A stretch of DNA of 64,000 nt from Elysia chlorotica (taxonomy: Eukaryota > Mollusca > Gastropoda > Plakobranchidae). Positions 44,401 to 50,564 of this stretch are shown here, piece by piece. The stretch spans positions 826,172-890,171 of the forward strand of contig RQTK01000049.1 in the NCBI GenBank assembly GCA_003991915.1. The letters are read 5' to 3'. The position numbers and the translations under genes were made by a program. Position 1 is the first letter of the stretch. Every line of letters begins with the position of its first letter. The notes under the pieces are model-generated. The model did not search any database and was not told the DNA's origin. It saw only the letters and a program-made list of their open reading frames with translations.

Positions 44401-44503
44401 TATCTTCTTTACTTACATCTGAGTACAAATGTGTTGATGCAGGCGTCCTTAAGAGCCTGCTGTTGCCTAAAAGAGGTGTGTTTTCCCCTGATCTGCGCAT
44501 CAT
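17335..44503 (-). CDS. CLCN7: H+/Cl- exchange transporter 7 (ClC-7), complete 22-exon gene
   Basis: ClC-7 is the late-endosomal/lysosomal 2Cl-/H+ antiporter; vertebrate ClC-7 works with Ostm1. The 22 GT-AG exons join in phase into 804 codons plus TAG (human 805). Seen directly: N-terminal ENTPLL (residues 7-12), an acidic [D/E]xxxLL lysosomal sorting signal matching the human EAAPLL site; GSGIP (192-196), with the Ser typical of chloride-selective members; GKEGP (234-238), with gating Glu 236 at the exon 6/7 junction; SLEEGASFW with the proton Glu at about 303; GLFIP (499-503); and two CBS domains (about 612-690 and 735-795) ending [13 protein letters not shown]. The C-terminal ARY and the absence of ClC-6-type tail residues separate it from CLCN6. 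Introns carry SINEs, minisatellites, LINE fragments and a 100-N gap. It is convergent with UBE2S and divergent from POLR3E. Confidence 0.97.
17640..17950 (+). other. Open frame in CLCN7 last intron, unassigned
   Basis: A 90-codon frame (17654-17926) lies antisense in intron 21. I recognise no domain. The repetitive AATGAACTTGGATTCAAAGA style suggests a degraded mobile element rather than a gene. Confidence 0.2.
18577..18660 (-). CDS. CLCN7: CLCN7 exon 21: CBS2 start
   Basis: 28 codons, [20 protein letters not shown], then SQHVVLE; human has the equivalent LSEFMNPSPYTV. Donor GTAAGT. Confidence 0.94.
19190..19330 (-). mobile_element. SINE family 2 body, copy (-)
   Basis: Minus-strand body with GTCCAACAGCAGCACTATA and ATGTGCTGCCACACA. 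No tRNA head; truncated. In CLCN7 intron 20. Confidence 0.85.
19448..19540 (-). CDS. CLCN7: CLCN7 exon 20: CBS linker
   Basis: 31 codons with [20 protein letters not shown], matching human LRLKDFRDAYPRFPPIQ. Donor GTAAAA. Confidence 0.95.
19622..19785 (-). mobile_element. SINE family 2 body, copy (-)
   Basis: Second minus-strand body, about 300 bp from the previous one and 80 bp from exon 20, on the acceptor side of that exon. Ends near CCGATCACATTATACT. Confidence 0.85.
19982..20062 (-). CDS. CLCN7: CLCN7 exon 19: CBS1 end
   Basis: 27 codons with [17 protein letters not shown], near-identical to human [15 protein letters not shown]. Donor GTGAAA. Confidence 0.95.
20313..20448 (-). CDS. CLCN7: CLCN7 exon 18: CBS1
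   Basis: 46 codons. [11 protein letters not shown] opens CBS1, and [13 protein letters not shown] matches the human NHNGFPVVE strand. Donor GTACAG. Confidence 0.95.
20515..20870. repeat. GA-rich degenerate tandem repeat
   Basis: Irregular repeat built on AGAGCTAGAAAGAGAGA, GATAGATA and related GA-rich units between CLCN7 exons 17 and 18. Confidence 0.85.
20975..21060 (-). CDS. CLCN7: CLCN7 exon 17
   Basis: Encodes [20 protein letters not shown], the link from the last helix to CBS1. Acceptor is CCAAG, donor GTGAGT, phase 2 at the end. Confidence 0.95.
21400..21690 (-). mobile_element. tRNA-derived SINE, third family (-)
   Basis: Minus-strand tRNA-like module at about 21581-21655 with GTTGATCCAAGGGTAGAGC (D-arm/A box) and GGGTTCAATCCCC (B box). 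It lies in an intron, has no intact tRNA acceptor end, and is followed by a non-tRNA body, so it is better read as a SINE than as a tRNA gene. Confidence 0.55.
21762..21889 (-). CDS. CLCN7: CLCN7 exon 16
   Basis: 43 codons with [18 protein letters not shown] and [13 protein letters not shown]. The donor is the non-standard GTTTGT. Confidence 0.96.
22377..22472. repeat. (GA)n microsatellite at gap edge
   Basis: About 95 bp of GA with one CA interruption. It runs into the assembly gap, so the true length is unknown. Confidence 0.97.
22473..22572. other. Assembly gap (100 N)
   Basis: Exactly 100 N, probably a placeholder for a gap of unknown size, in CLCN7 intron 15 next to exon 15. Confidence 0.99.
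22608..22659 (-). CDS. CLCN7: CLCN7 exon 15
   Basis: 52 nt encoding [17 protein letters not shown], in phase with exons 14 and 16; human has WADPGKYALMGAAAQLGG here. It lies 35 bp from the 100-N gap. Confidence 0.9.
22783..22845. repeat. (ATT)n microsatellite
   Basis: About 60 bp of TTA/ATT triplets followed by mixed TTG/TTA triplets to about 22900. Confidence 0.95.
23945..24170 (+). mobile_element. SINE family 2, near full length, split by a MITE
   Basis: tRNA-like head with GGTTCAGTTGGTAGAACG (A box) and GCTTGAATTC (B box), then the family body with GTGGCAGCACATAAAATT. The 3' end breaks at TGGACATTAA and resumes after 24581 with a CCAACAAACC-like tail. Confidence 0.8.
24171..24577. mobile_element. 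piggyBac-like MITE flanked by TTAA
   Basis: About 407 bp bounded by TTAA on both sides (24167-24170 and 24578-24581). The ends are imperfect inverted repeats, CCCCTTCATGACA against CCTCTTTGTGACA. TTAA target duplication is diagnostic of piggyBac. No transposase is present; the short frame inside has no recognisable domain. The insertion site is the TTAA in the tail of a family-2 SINE. Confidence 0.7.
24630..25105. repeat. Minisatellite a1 in CLCN7 intron 14
   Basis: About seven degenerate units with AGTCTCACAAGTTTGTCAAC, CACCAAACCAGGTCTTGTGA and AAACAAATGTC.GGCATATC. The CATATCTAACTTACAGTCTC part is shared with the 86-bp array at 25543, so the two arrays have one origin. Confidence 0.9.
25110..25485 (+). 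mobile_element. 3' end of a LINE, truncated
   Basis: Encodes, with one frame break, the typical end of a non-LTR RT protein: [28 protein letters not shown], stop. A GGGCGCCCTATAAATGCC tail and an (ATT)n end follow. It is inserted between the two related minisatellite arrays of intron 14. Confidence 0.75.
25543..26112. repeat. 86-bp minisatellite carrying copies of CLCN7 exon 14 end and donor
   Basis: Unit starts at 25543, 25629, 25715, 25801, 25887, 25973 and 26059, exactly 86 bp apart. Each unit has the last 28-32 nt of exon 14 (MASKNS on the minus strand) and its GTAAGT donor. The unit at 26059 is the true exon end; six decoys follow downstream. The first four units read AGC|GTAAG, the last three AGT|GTAAG, both Ser. 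Confidence 0.95.
26113..26282 (-). CDS. CLCN7: CLCN7 exon 14: GLFIP helix N
   Basis: 57 codons with [20 protein letters not shown] and LLVGAAWGR. The last 28-32 nt and the GTAAGT donor are the seventh unit of an 86-bp tandem array that continues into the intron (25543-26112). Confidence 0.97.
27368..27461 (-). CDS. CLCN7: CLCN7 exon 13
   Basis: Encodes [24 protein letters not shown]; human has the equivalent DGEYNS..FFNTPEKSVVSLFH. Ends in phase 1 at GTAACA. Confidence 0.96.
27994..28132 (-). CDS. CLCN7: CLCN7 exon 12
   Basis: 47 codons from [13 protein letters not shown] through [13 protein letters not shown] to the luminal loop, matching human LIYSSRDCQPL. Donor GTAATT. Confidence 0.96.
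29230..29290 (-). CDS. CLCN7: CLCN7 exon 11
   Basis: 61 nt, encodes [16 protein letters not shown] then IFRM. Ends in phase 2 at GTAAGT. Confidence 0.95.
29742..29796 (-). CDS. CLCN7: CLCN7 exon 10
   Basis: 55 nt, ends in phase 1 at GTAGGT. Encodes a hydrophobic helix, [12 protein letters not shown], matching human PVFIAMGVVGG. Confidence 0.93.
30200..31140 (-). repeat. Dispersed repeat with two tRNA-like modules, copy 2
   Basis: Second copy of the 629-1640 repeat, in CLCN7 intron 9. Minus-strand tRNA-like modules are at about 30671-30735 (B box GGTTCGATCC, a perfect match to the consensus) and about 30831-30897. Confidence 0.75.
31395..31505 (-). CDS. CLCN7: CLCN7 exon 9
   Basis: 37 codons with MTSTMTLN and LINFGTFG, matching the human STFTLN..GLINFGRF region. 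Donor GTAAGT. Confidence 0.94.
31756..31914 (-). CDS. CLCN7: CLCN7 exon 8: proton glutamate
   Basis: 53 codons with [33 protein letters not shown] and the start of the next helix. The second Glu of LEEG lies 67 residues after the gating Glu, the same spacing as E247/E314 in human. A 40-bp tandem repeat lies just upstream of its acceptor. Confidence 0.97.
31963..32155. repeat. 40-bp tandem repeat upstream of CLCN7 exon 8
   Basis: Five units beginning AACCAATGTAGTCTTCCATC at 31963, 32003, 32043, 32083 and 32123. The array starts about 50 bp before the exon 8 acceptor on the minus strand. Confidence 0.93.
33142..33225 (-). CDS. CLCN7: CLCN7 exon 7: gating glutamate
   Basis: 28 codons beginning [14 protein letters not shown]. 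The first residue is the gating glutamate of GKEGP. It ends TSLKLDFS before GTGAGT. Confidence 0.97.
33724..33890. repeat. Two-copy direct repeat, ~83 bp
   Basis: GGGACTTATCCTGGTTCTAT, ACTCACAGA.TAATTTACC and AACATGTTTTGCCAAAAGA-type segments occur twice in tandem in CLCN7 intron 6. Confidence 0.9.
34450..34712 (+). mobile_element. SINE family 2, near full length, beside exon 6 donor
   Basis: tRNA-like head at about 34452-34520 (CTGGCTCAAGTGG; CAGTCCGAAACTC), then the body with ATGATGTGACCAGCTGAGAC and AAGCACATAAAATT. The 3' end is diverged. It is antisense to CLCN7 and ends about 32 bp from the exon 6 splice donor. Confidence 0.75.
34744..34887 (-). CDS. CLCN7: CLCN7 exon 6: GSGIP selectivity motif
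   Basis: 48 codons starting [13 protein letters not shown] and ending GGLAVGK. The donor is the non-standard GTCTGT. A family-2 SINE ends about 32 bp beyond the donor. Confidence 0.97.
35696..35805 (-). CDS. CLCN7: CLCN7 exon 5: helix C region
   Basis: Encodes [20 protein letters not shown] and then AYVE; acceptor TGTCAG, donor GTAAGT. It joins directly to PVAAGSGIP of exon 6, as in human ClC-7. Confidence 0.95.
36168..36258. repeat. Two-copy direct repeat, ~42 bp
   Basis: ACTGAGGTGTGTGTCTCAGT then CTATGGCATCAATGAAAACC occurs twice, with a third partial GAGGTGAGTGAG copy, in CLCN7 intron 4. Confidence 0.85.
36672..36804 (-). CDS. CLCN7: CLCN7 exon 4: first transmembrane helix
   Basis: Encodes [15 protein letters not shown] and then [12 protein letters not shown], matching the helix B region of ClC-7. 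It ends in phase 1 at GTATCC. GC-rich compared with flanking introns. Confidence 0.95.
38193..38264 (-). CDS. CLCN7: CLCN7 exon 3
   Basis: 24 codons starting SLDYEVSDN, which matches the human SLDYDNSEN region just before the first membrane helix. Donor GTAAGA. Confidence 0.93.
38926..39550 (-). repeat. Tandem duplication including part of CLCN7 exon 2
   Basis: The segment 38926-39211 matches 39212-39550, including GAATAATTTTATCTTATTAC, TAGTTTATAATTCAGTA and AAGTATAAACTTTATTGCAC. Each copy ends in exon 2 sequence. The true exon 2 continues to 39642; the copy stops at 39212, where it meets intron sequence. Confidence 0.9.
39146..39226 (-). other. CLCN7: Duplicated, truncated CLCN7 exon 2 with new ATG (possible alternative first exon)
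   Basis: 27 codons in phase with exon 3, ending KAGFE before a GTACAT donor, as in true exon 2. At the duplication junction the upstream sequence supplies ATG GAT TTT ATG in frame, so the frame reads [14 protein letters not shown]. No AG acceptor joins it to exon 1. The three differences from the exon 2 parent in the shared 69 nt are all third-position and silent. It could be an alternative start that lacks the dileucine signal, or a relic. Confidence 0.45.
39484..39642 (-). CDS. CLCN7: CLCN7 exon 2: acidic cytosolic N-terminus
   Basis: 53 codons, phase 0 at both ends, acceptor TTCCAG, donor GTACAT. It encodes an acidic segment with [11 protein letters not shown] and ends KAGFE. Part of this exon is duplicated at 39146-39226. 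Confidence 0.85.
40265..40724 (+). mobile_element. LINE reverse transcriptase fragment, 5' part
   Basis: Broken frames read [35 protein letters not shown], and later [11 protein letters not shown], the usual RT order. The sequence stops abruptly at the TA where a DNA element begins and continues at about 41850. Confidence 0.65.
40725..41828. mobile_element. pogo-like DNA element nested in the LINE
   Basis: Starts TACAGTGGTCTCCGCTTAAG and ends in the imperfect inverse (CAGTGTCTCGGTGTAAGAAC on the minus strand, 41827 downwards). Terminal repeats of this style with TA targets occur in pogo/Tc1-type transposons. No transposase is seen, so it is non-autonomous. 41400-41720 matches 49310-49640 in inverted orientation. 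A GA-rich run lies inside (41090-41155). Confidence 0.6.
41850..42430 (+). mobile_element. LINE reverse transcriptase fragment, 3' part
   Basis: Resumes the [14 protein letters not shown] (the catalytic YADD box with Asp for Ala), FKYLGTLI, a PYLYGCEA-type motif and [20 protein letters not shown]. Several frame breaks show it is dead. Confidence 0.8.
42431..42480. repeat. Perfect 13-bp inverted repeat
   Basis: TGTCCATGGTGAC (42431-42443) and GTCACCATGGACA (42468-42480) form a stem with a 24-nt loop, exactly where the LINE RT homology stops. It may mark the end of an inserted element. Confidence 0.8.
42481..44039. other. CLCN7 intron 1, simple-sequence rich
   Basis: No exon recognised. Contains CT-rich runs (43205-43330, 43575-43600), C homopolymers (about 43711-43724 and 43771-43787) and AT-rich filler. 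Gly/Arg- or Pro-rich frames here come from these runs. Confidence 0.5.
44040..44290. mobile_element. LINE C-terminal fragment and dispersed repeat
   Basis: 44055-44160 (+) encodes [20 protein letters not shown] and then GNHSM, the typical C-terminal motif of the same LINE type as 41850-42430. 44220-44290 on the minus strand matches a repeat seen again at 47551 and 47855. Confidence 0.65.
44417..44503 (-). CDS. CLCN7: CLCN7 exon 1: start and dileucine signal
   Basis: Two adjacent ATGs (44503 and 44500, counting down) open a 29-codon exon that ends in phase 0 at a consensus GTAAGT donor. It encodes [14 protein letters not shown] chose it because the phase fits exon 2, the donor is perfect, and PLL matches the sorting motif of human ClC-7. 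No other evidence fixes which ATG is used. Confidence 0.8.
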
Positions 44504-45073
44504 CAAGTCTCAAAACACAACGAGTGCAGATCTAGAACTAGATCTTGGTCATGAGCCTCTCAAAGACACTTGACAGTATAAAGACCTAAATCTACATATA
44601 TTGTTATTAATATATATCACCAAAGCTATAGGACTGAATGTAATCAACTGCTCAGGAGATCTGACATCTGAAGGTCTATATCCAATGATATAGAAATTAG
44701 GCTTAAAGGCCTTCTATCTAGATTATCTAATTGTAGAAATAATACAGATTAGATTGGTTTTCTTCTTGGATGGATCCTGGGTCTAGGTCAACATTATATC
44801 AAGACCAGCAAATCTTCATCAAGTGATAATTCCTATTCTAATGAACATTTACATAGAAGTAGACCCTGTAAATAATTAGGTTGTGTCTCGGTGAGTCTGA
44901 ATGGCACTGATCCGTTTCTTATCCTTGGTAGCGAGCAACGAACATCGAATCCGGTGGGCTTTCCCACATCAGTTTTCTCATGCCTTTTTACTTCTAAGAC
45001 TAGACACCTACTGGTGTTTCCTGAACGAAACTGTTCCTTCGCCTGTTACGAACTTACAATAAACAAGGTCGTA

Positions 45074-45097
45074 TCACGTGATGTGATGTCATGTGAC
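45074..45097. promoter_or_regulatory. CLEAR-like E-box pair upstream of CLCN7
   Basis: TCACGTGA (45074-45081) and GTCATGTGAC (45088-45097) lie about 570 bp upstream of the CLCN7 start codon. The vertebrate TFEB/TFE3 lysosomal CLEAR element is GTCACGTGAC, and CLCN7 is a known CLEAR-type target in vertebrates. The sites are seen; their function is inferred and a chance match is possible. Confidence 0.35.
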
Positions 45098-45429
45098 TTT
45101 ATTGTTTTCATTGTTCAGTAATGGCTACAGTTGTACGTGTTAAGAAAAAAAAAGCGACAACTGAACTAAACAGTTTATCTTCATCTTAATTTTGAATATT
45201 ATTGATGATCTTTTGTCTCTAAAGTTAGAAGCGATATTAGCACCATTTAACTATTTTGGGCCTCCTAGTTTCTGGAATAACTGCATGGATATATTACACG
45301 GCGGCTTTGTCTGAGAACATCGAACCTCATGCTTGATCATGTACTGACACGCCCCATGCTAAATCTTTATAAGCTGATTCCTTGCAGGAGAACAAAATAT
45401 AAAAATCTTATCGATTATGACAAGCACTT

Positions 45430-46760
45430 GGCGACTCCAAATCATCCTATGTGGAAAAAAGCAGAACTAGAGCGATTACAAAACGGAGTATCATAGGGCT
45501 CAATCATTGCACCTACTTTAGTAACGTAAATATCAGAGACACTCAATCATTCAAACTTGTCTACTCAGACGACGGCGTTCTAAAACATCAATCCAAAAAC
45601 AGGAGGCATATTGTAAATGGACGCCACTGCCTTGAAAAGAATATTTCGATAAACGGTACCTAATAAATTTCATGATTACAACAAAATTGGTGTAAACAGA
45701 GTTTCATATAAACAACCACCAGGCAACCAAGACACGAAAACATCCTGGTGGGAGATAACAATAATTCCAACATATCAAAACCCTAAATACCTGGGTGTCA
45801 CACTCAACATACTGCTCACCTACCACAAACATCTAAAGGGAGGTGCCAATGAGATTACTGCAAGAAGCCGCCTGGTAGGAACATACTGGGGAGCGTTCCG
45901 AACAGTCCTGAGAACATAATATTGTGGGGTAGGTAGGCCTACCTTTACGGTACTGCCAAATCAATGGTATGCGTATTGAAAAGTATTTAATTATTCTGAA
46001 ATCTCCAACTTCTTACGTTTATTTCCCTCATTACTTCATATATTCACGAACCAGTCTTAAAAGCAACAAGTCTTAGCGTTGCACTCAGCGATGCCGTACA
46101 TTCATGACTCACCGTGCGCAATAGATGGAACGGAAATTATATGGTGGCTTTCAGAATAACATACTTAAATACTTTGCAATACTAATACCATTGTTTTCAC
46201 AGTACCGTAAAGGTAGATACCCCACAATATTATACTCTAGCTCTGTGTTAAAACGACCAGCATGGGTTCGAAGCGCGCTCACATACACACACACACACAC
46301 ACACACAGCTTATTGATACAATTCTGAGAGAATCAATGAGGATACTAACAGGGTCTCTGAAGTATACAAATGTTCAATGGATTCCCGTCATTAGTTCGGT
46401 AGCTCCGCCCTACCTTAGGAGTGAAGAAGCCAATTACAAAATATTGAAGAAACTGAAAGATATGGCAGATGCCACCCCTCTCAAACAAGTCACTAACGGC
46501 GCCACCAAAACTGCAAAATTCAATTGTGGACACCATTTCTATGAATCAACCATTGTGGATTTCAACGTGACAGCAACACGGAGAAAAAATGGGCAGATAG
46601 TGGACCATCATGGGGAGAACTAATAAAAGATCCCGCAGAACCTGTTCCAATCTATGAAAACCATAAAAAAGCATTGCGTCATAGCAAACAACTGAGAACC
46701 AGACATGACAGATTGATAAGCTATGGTGAAGTCATACGATGCTACTGTCGCTGACTAGGC
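45430..46760 (+). mobile_element. Second LINE reverse transcriptase, decayed
   Basis: Motifs in order across broken frames: LQNGVS.GSIIAPTL, FKLVYSDDGVL (YADD box as YSDD), PKYLGVTLNILLTYHKH, ITARSRLVGTYWGA, LIDTILRESMRILTGSLKYT, and IPVISSVAPPYLR. This order is typical of Jockey/RTE-like elements. A (CA)n run sits at 46285-46306. Located between CLCN7 and POLR3E. Confidence 0.8.
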
Positions 46761-46904
46761 TATGTGTTCGTATTGGCCGGAACACACATTTATCTATGAT
46801 TATACATTATACATGCTTAAGCTGCCGTTGAGATGGCACAATTAAAATAGCAGAGTGTGGAGCAACACCCAACTAACACAGCACACCAAATTGAGGGTCT
46901 ACAG

Positions 46905-47480
46905 ACTTGTGTTCTAAGCAGCCTGCTGTACGACAGTGAAGCATGGACAAAATAGGCCTATGCTAAACAAGAAAACCGCTTGGAAAGCTTCCACACTCGC
47001 TGCCTGCGTAAAATACTTGGAATTTCGTGGCAGGATATGGTACCCAACACTACAGTTCTGCAGAAGGCTAGCTCCATGAGCATACACCTCACCCTCTGTC
47101 AGCGCCGCCTGCGATGGCTTGGTCATGTCCACAGAATGAGCAATGCAAGACTGCCAAAACAAATCATGTACGATGAACTTGCCTGTGGTAGTCGTCCAAC
47201 TGGCCAGCCAGCACTACGCTACAAAGATGTTATCAAGTGCGATATGAACGCGACAGGAATCGATGCAGACTCACGGGAAAGCATTGCAAGAAACAAGTGA
47301 GTGTAGGCAAACTGTGGGCTATGACGTCACAACTGAGAGAGAAAGAATCCGACACTTGGAGGAAAAGAGGGCCAAAAGAAAGGAGAGAAAAGCAGACAAT
47401 TCCCTCCAACAAACATCAAAGTTTGTCTGCGACAAATGCGGACATGACTGTCACGTAAGGATTGGACTCCAGGGGTAGAA
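46905..47480 (+). mobile_element. Third LINE fragment: RT C-terminus with zinc finger
   Basis: Frames read LLYDSEAWT, ENRLESFHTRCLRKILGISW, CQRRLRWLGHVHRM, RPTGQPALRYKDVIKCDMNA, and a final FVCDKCGHDCHVRIGLQG. The Cys-X2-Cys with following His and RIGLxxH-type pattern is the C-terminal zinc-finger seen in one group of animal LINE proteins. Several frame shifts and stops. Confidence 0.8.
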
Positions 47481-47550
47481 TGCACAAACATGACATAGCT
47501 TACGGTTCGTCTTAAGCCTTCTAATTCTTATAATTATTGTTACTTTGTTA

Positions 47551-48003
47551 AGGGTCGTAAAGAGCATAATTGATCTCCGGTCTTACAACCAATACACCCA
47601 GGAAAATTTACTCTGGACAATTCAAATTGGACATTCTCAGTGTCTAGTCTATGTCCACTGTCCACGTCTACGGTAGGAGGAATAGGTTTACCATTAAAAA
47701 ACAACCACCGTCGTCGCTGCTCCAGTCAGACCTGACCTTTACTATCGACAGAGAGTACAATTGTCTCCCGAGACGGACGGATGCCTACTACCTACCTATA
47801 CATGTACGTTTTATGCGAATGGGATGGTATTTATGCCTGCTTTTTTGTTAAGGTTCGTAAAGAGCATACTTGATCTCCGAAGTCTTACAAACAATAAACT
47901 CAGGAAAATTTACTCTGGGCAATTCAAATTGGACAATCCAGTGTCTAGTCTACTGTCCACTGTCCACGTGGGAAGACTGAGTTTACCATTTAAAAAAAAA
48001 ACT
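47551..48003 (+). repeat. Direct repeat, two ~150-bp copies
   Basis: 47551-47703 and 47855-48003 share CGTAAAGAGCATA, TTGATCTCCG, GGAAAATTTACTCTGG and CAATTCAAATTGGACA. A third partial copy is inverted at 44220-44290. Probably the tail of a transposon. Confidence 0.75.
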
Positions 48004-48453
48004 TGGTACATCCCACTCTCCTCTCTATCTATCTATATTATCTATCTATTGTCTAACCAACTAGGCCCCTTCATCATTTTTCGTAAGTTTACCCCCCCCC
48101 CCCCCCAGATTTAATCAAAATATACCAGTTTTACACATTCTGATCATCAAAGGCTTAAGAGATAGATTATATCAATTTCACGGGAATGTAATGAAAGGAC
48201 TCATAGGACCAACCCAATAGTCACGTGCGTATAAGGATAATTTCCCTAATGGTGATTGTGTAGAAGGAAAACATTATGCCCACCGCTGTGCCATCCAAGT
48301 TCCAAACCTGATTCACTTTACAAAACAACCTTGTACGGTACCCATAGCATAAAACACGGCTGTCATTTTGGGGAAAGAAAAGCGATAAAAGTGGTGTAAC
48401 ACCCAGATGATCAGATTTCTTTCGTAATGTAGGATCGTCTAGGGGAACATATA

Positions 48454-48542
<89 letters not shown>

Positions 48543-49179
48543 TTATAAACAAATCACATGACAAATTGGCAAATAAAACATAAAATGGCTTTTCTCTTGA
48601 AATGGTTCCTGGATAAATCTTGCCGATTCTACTTTCTGTTTAGCCAAACTACTATTGCAATGTTGCTGCTGTTGCATCTCTTTACAACATTGACCACAAT
48701 GAGACGTGACATATCCAGAGTATCTTCAACTTATTCTAGTCTTCATACTTATGGCAATTTTCACCAACACCTAGACCTAGAGAAATTCTAGTGCATTTGG
48801 GGTAAAGATCTCTTATAATAAACGTAGATATAGATTTAGGCACTCCTTGAGAAAGACAGAAAGGACAGCTGGCAGGCATTTTATTCAATTTTAATAGAAA
48901 AAAATGACAACTTAAAGACAGAGAGTAGATCTAGAGCTGGCTGGCATTTTACTTGATTTTAATAATCGAATCCCGTTCGCCCACAGGCTAGGGACCACGA
49001 AACTCAAGGAGTGCCTAGATTTAGCCTAGTCTAAATAGATCTAGAATCTATAGACTTCTAGACTGCCTACTGGTACTCCGATTATTCTTCTACCTATAGG
49101 ATTGCAAACAAGCCTAACCTGAGAGCGAAATGTCTATGGCTTAAATCAGTACATTTTTAGTTGGAGGCCAGATTTCTCA
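48004..49179. other. Intergenic, simple repeats
   Basis: Holds a C homopolymer (about 48093-48107), a (GA)n microsatellite (48461-48538) and several AGATCTAGA-type motifs (48925-49050). No gene is seen. Confidence 0.6.
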
Positions 49180-49650
49180 TACAGTAGTCTCCGTGTAAGA
49201 ACGCTTAGCTTACATTTACAAACCCACTCTGTCTTCGCTCCCGCTCGCCCAATGAAACATAATTCTTTCTCTTTAATAAACGCCCCTACCCACCCGCTTT
49301 TTGTCTCGTATAAAGTTTAAGAACCTGTTTTAAGAGAGCCGGATATACATTAACAAAAATTATTTGTCACGCTTGCACATTATTTTACCTACTCTAGCAC
49401 GGTGATTATTTCTATAGTCATCTAAGACTCAATGAGCTGTGTGCATGTTTGAATACATGCGATCAGATGGGTAAGAGGAGTGGACAGGGTTGGGCGTGAA
49501 TATACACGAGTCTATGAACCTTTACAAACGGTAGGCTAGGGTAGAGCCATGTAAGAAGATCAAAGAAATTTTTCTTCCGCCATCTCTTTGTCAATTAACC
49601 ATAAGAGTGTCAGTGATTTACTTTGTCATGCAGGACAGAGTCAAGTTTGG
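49180..49650 (+). mobile_element. pogo-like element, second copy (partial)
   Basis: Starts TACAGTAGTCTCCGTGTAAG. The interior (GAGAGCCGGATATA, GTGATTATTTCTATAG, AACGGTAGGCT..AGAGC, GTGTAAGAAGATCA-like) matches the reverse complement of 41400-41720. Confidence 0.65.
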
Positions 49651-50525
49651 TTACAGTAGAAGCATTCCAGGTTTTTAATCTACCACTCGATCTTGACACC
49701 TCACTCCAGCAATTAGTGTCCTTGTTGCTGTAGGTGTAGTCTGTAGACAATATGAATAGTAGATCCAGTTAGACGGCTTTCATTTCTGGATTCCTTGACA
49801 GACTATGATATTAATATGAATAGATAAGCTGTATTCTCTCTAATAACATGGTCTTATCGGGAGTGGTAAGAAAGATATTAGGTGCTCTCTATGTTGGTTA
49901 CTTCAATTGAAATGTCTACAGAAAGAAAAGAAAAAAATGAATACCCATAGGAGTTAGTTTGTACAATACACGAGGTCAACTAGTCAGAGTTAGATAGGTT
50001 ACCCCAAGCTTCAGTACAAATTGAGACAATGTCAAAGTTGTCACACAGTGGTCTATTTACAGTTCACACAAAAATGTTCTTAGGGACTTTGCCTCTACAT
50101 TGCTTGAATTTGACCAAATTCAAAGATTCAGTAAAAACTGTTTTCATACCAATGTATGCATTTCCCTTCTGTTATTTACAGTTTTAGATCAGGGTGATGA
50201 CAAGAGTTGCTTTTTGTTGAGGACTATTTTTTTTAGCAGATCTCCATGCTTTATTCAGATTTTTTAGAACAAATTCAGATTTTTTGACAGAATCGTTCAT
50301 CTTTTTAGTTCATGGAGTGTGGTAGGTCTGCATGATGTGTTTTTTTAAATTTGAATAATACCAAATGATTTTATTTAAGATTTATAATTGATTATCGTCA
50401 TTTTCAGATCACATGCATTCAAAACTCATATTGAGTTCTTAATTGGTTTACTGATTTAAAGTTCAAAAGGGATCAGTATTTTCACCATTACAAGTTCAAA
50501 AAGGACAAAACAGTAAAAAATTATC

Positions 50526-50564
50526 ATGGCAGAAGATTCTGATGATGATCCTGTGACAGATGAA
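50526..50564 (+). CDS. POLR3E: POLR3E exon 1: acidic start
   Basis: ATG at 50526, 13 codons MAEDSDDDPVTDE, consensus donor GTAAGT. Preceded by an A-rich leader with no in-frame ATG nearby. Confidence 0.93.

Noticed and set aside
17335-44503. CLCN6 or CLCN3-5 instead of CLCN7
   Set aside because: The C-terminal [13 protein letters not shown], the FFDTPE luminal loop and the LYPRYLPIQ linker match ClC-7. ClC-6 has a different tail, and ClC-3 to -5 lack the N-terminal PLL signal and this loop.
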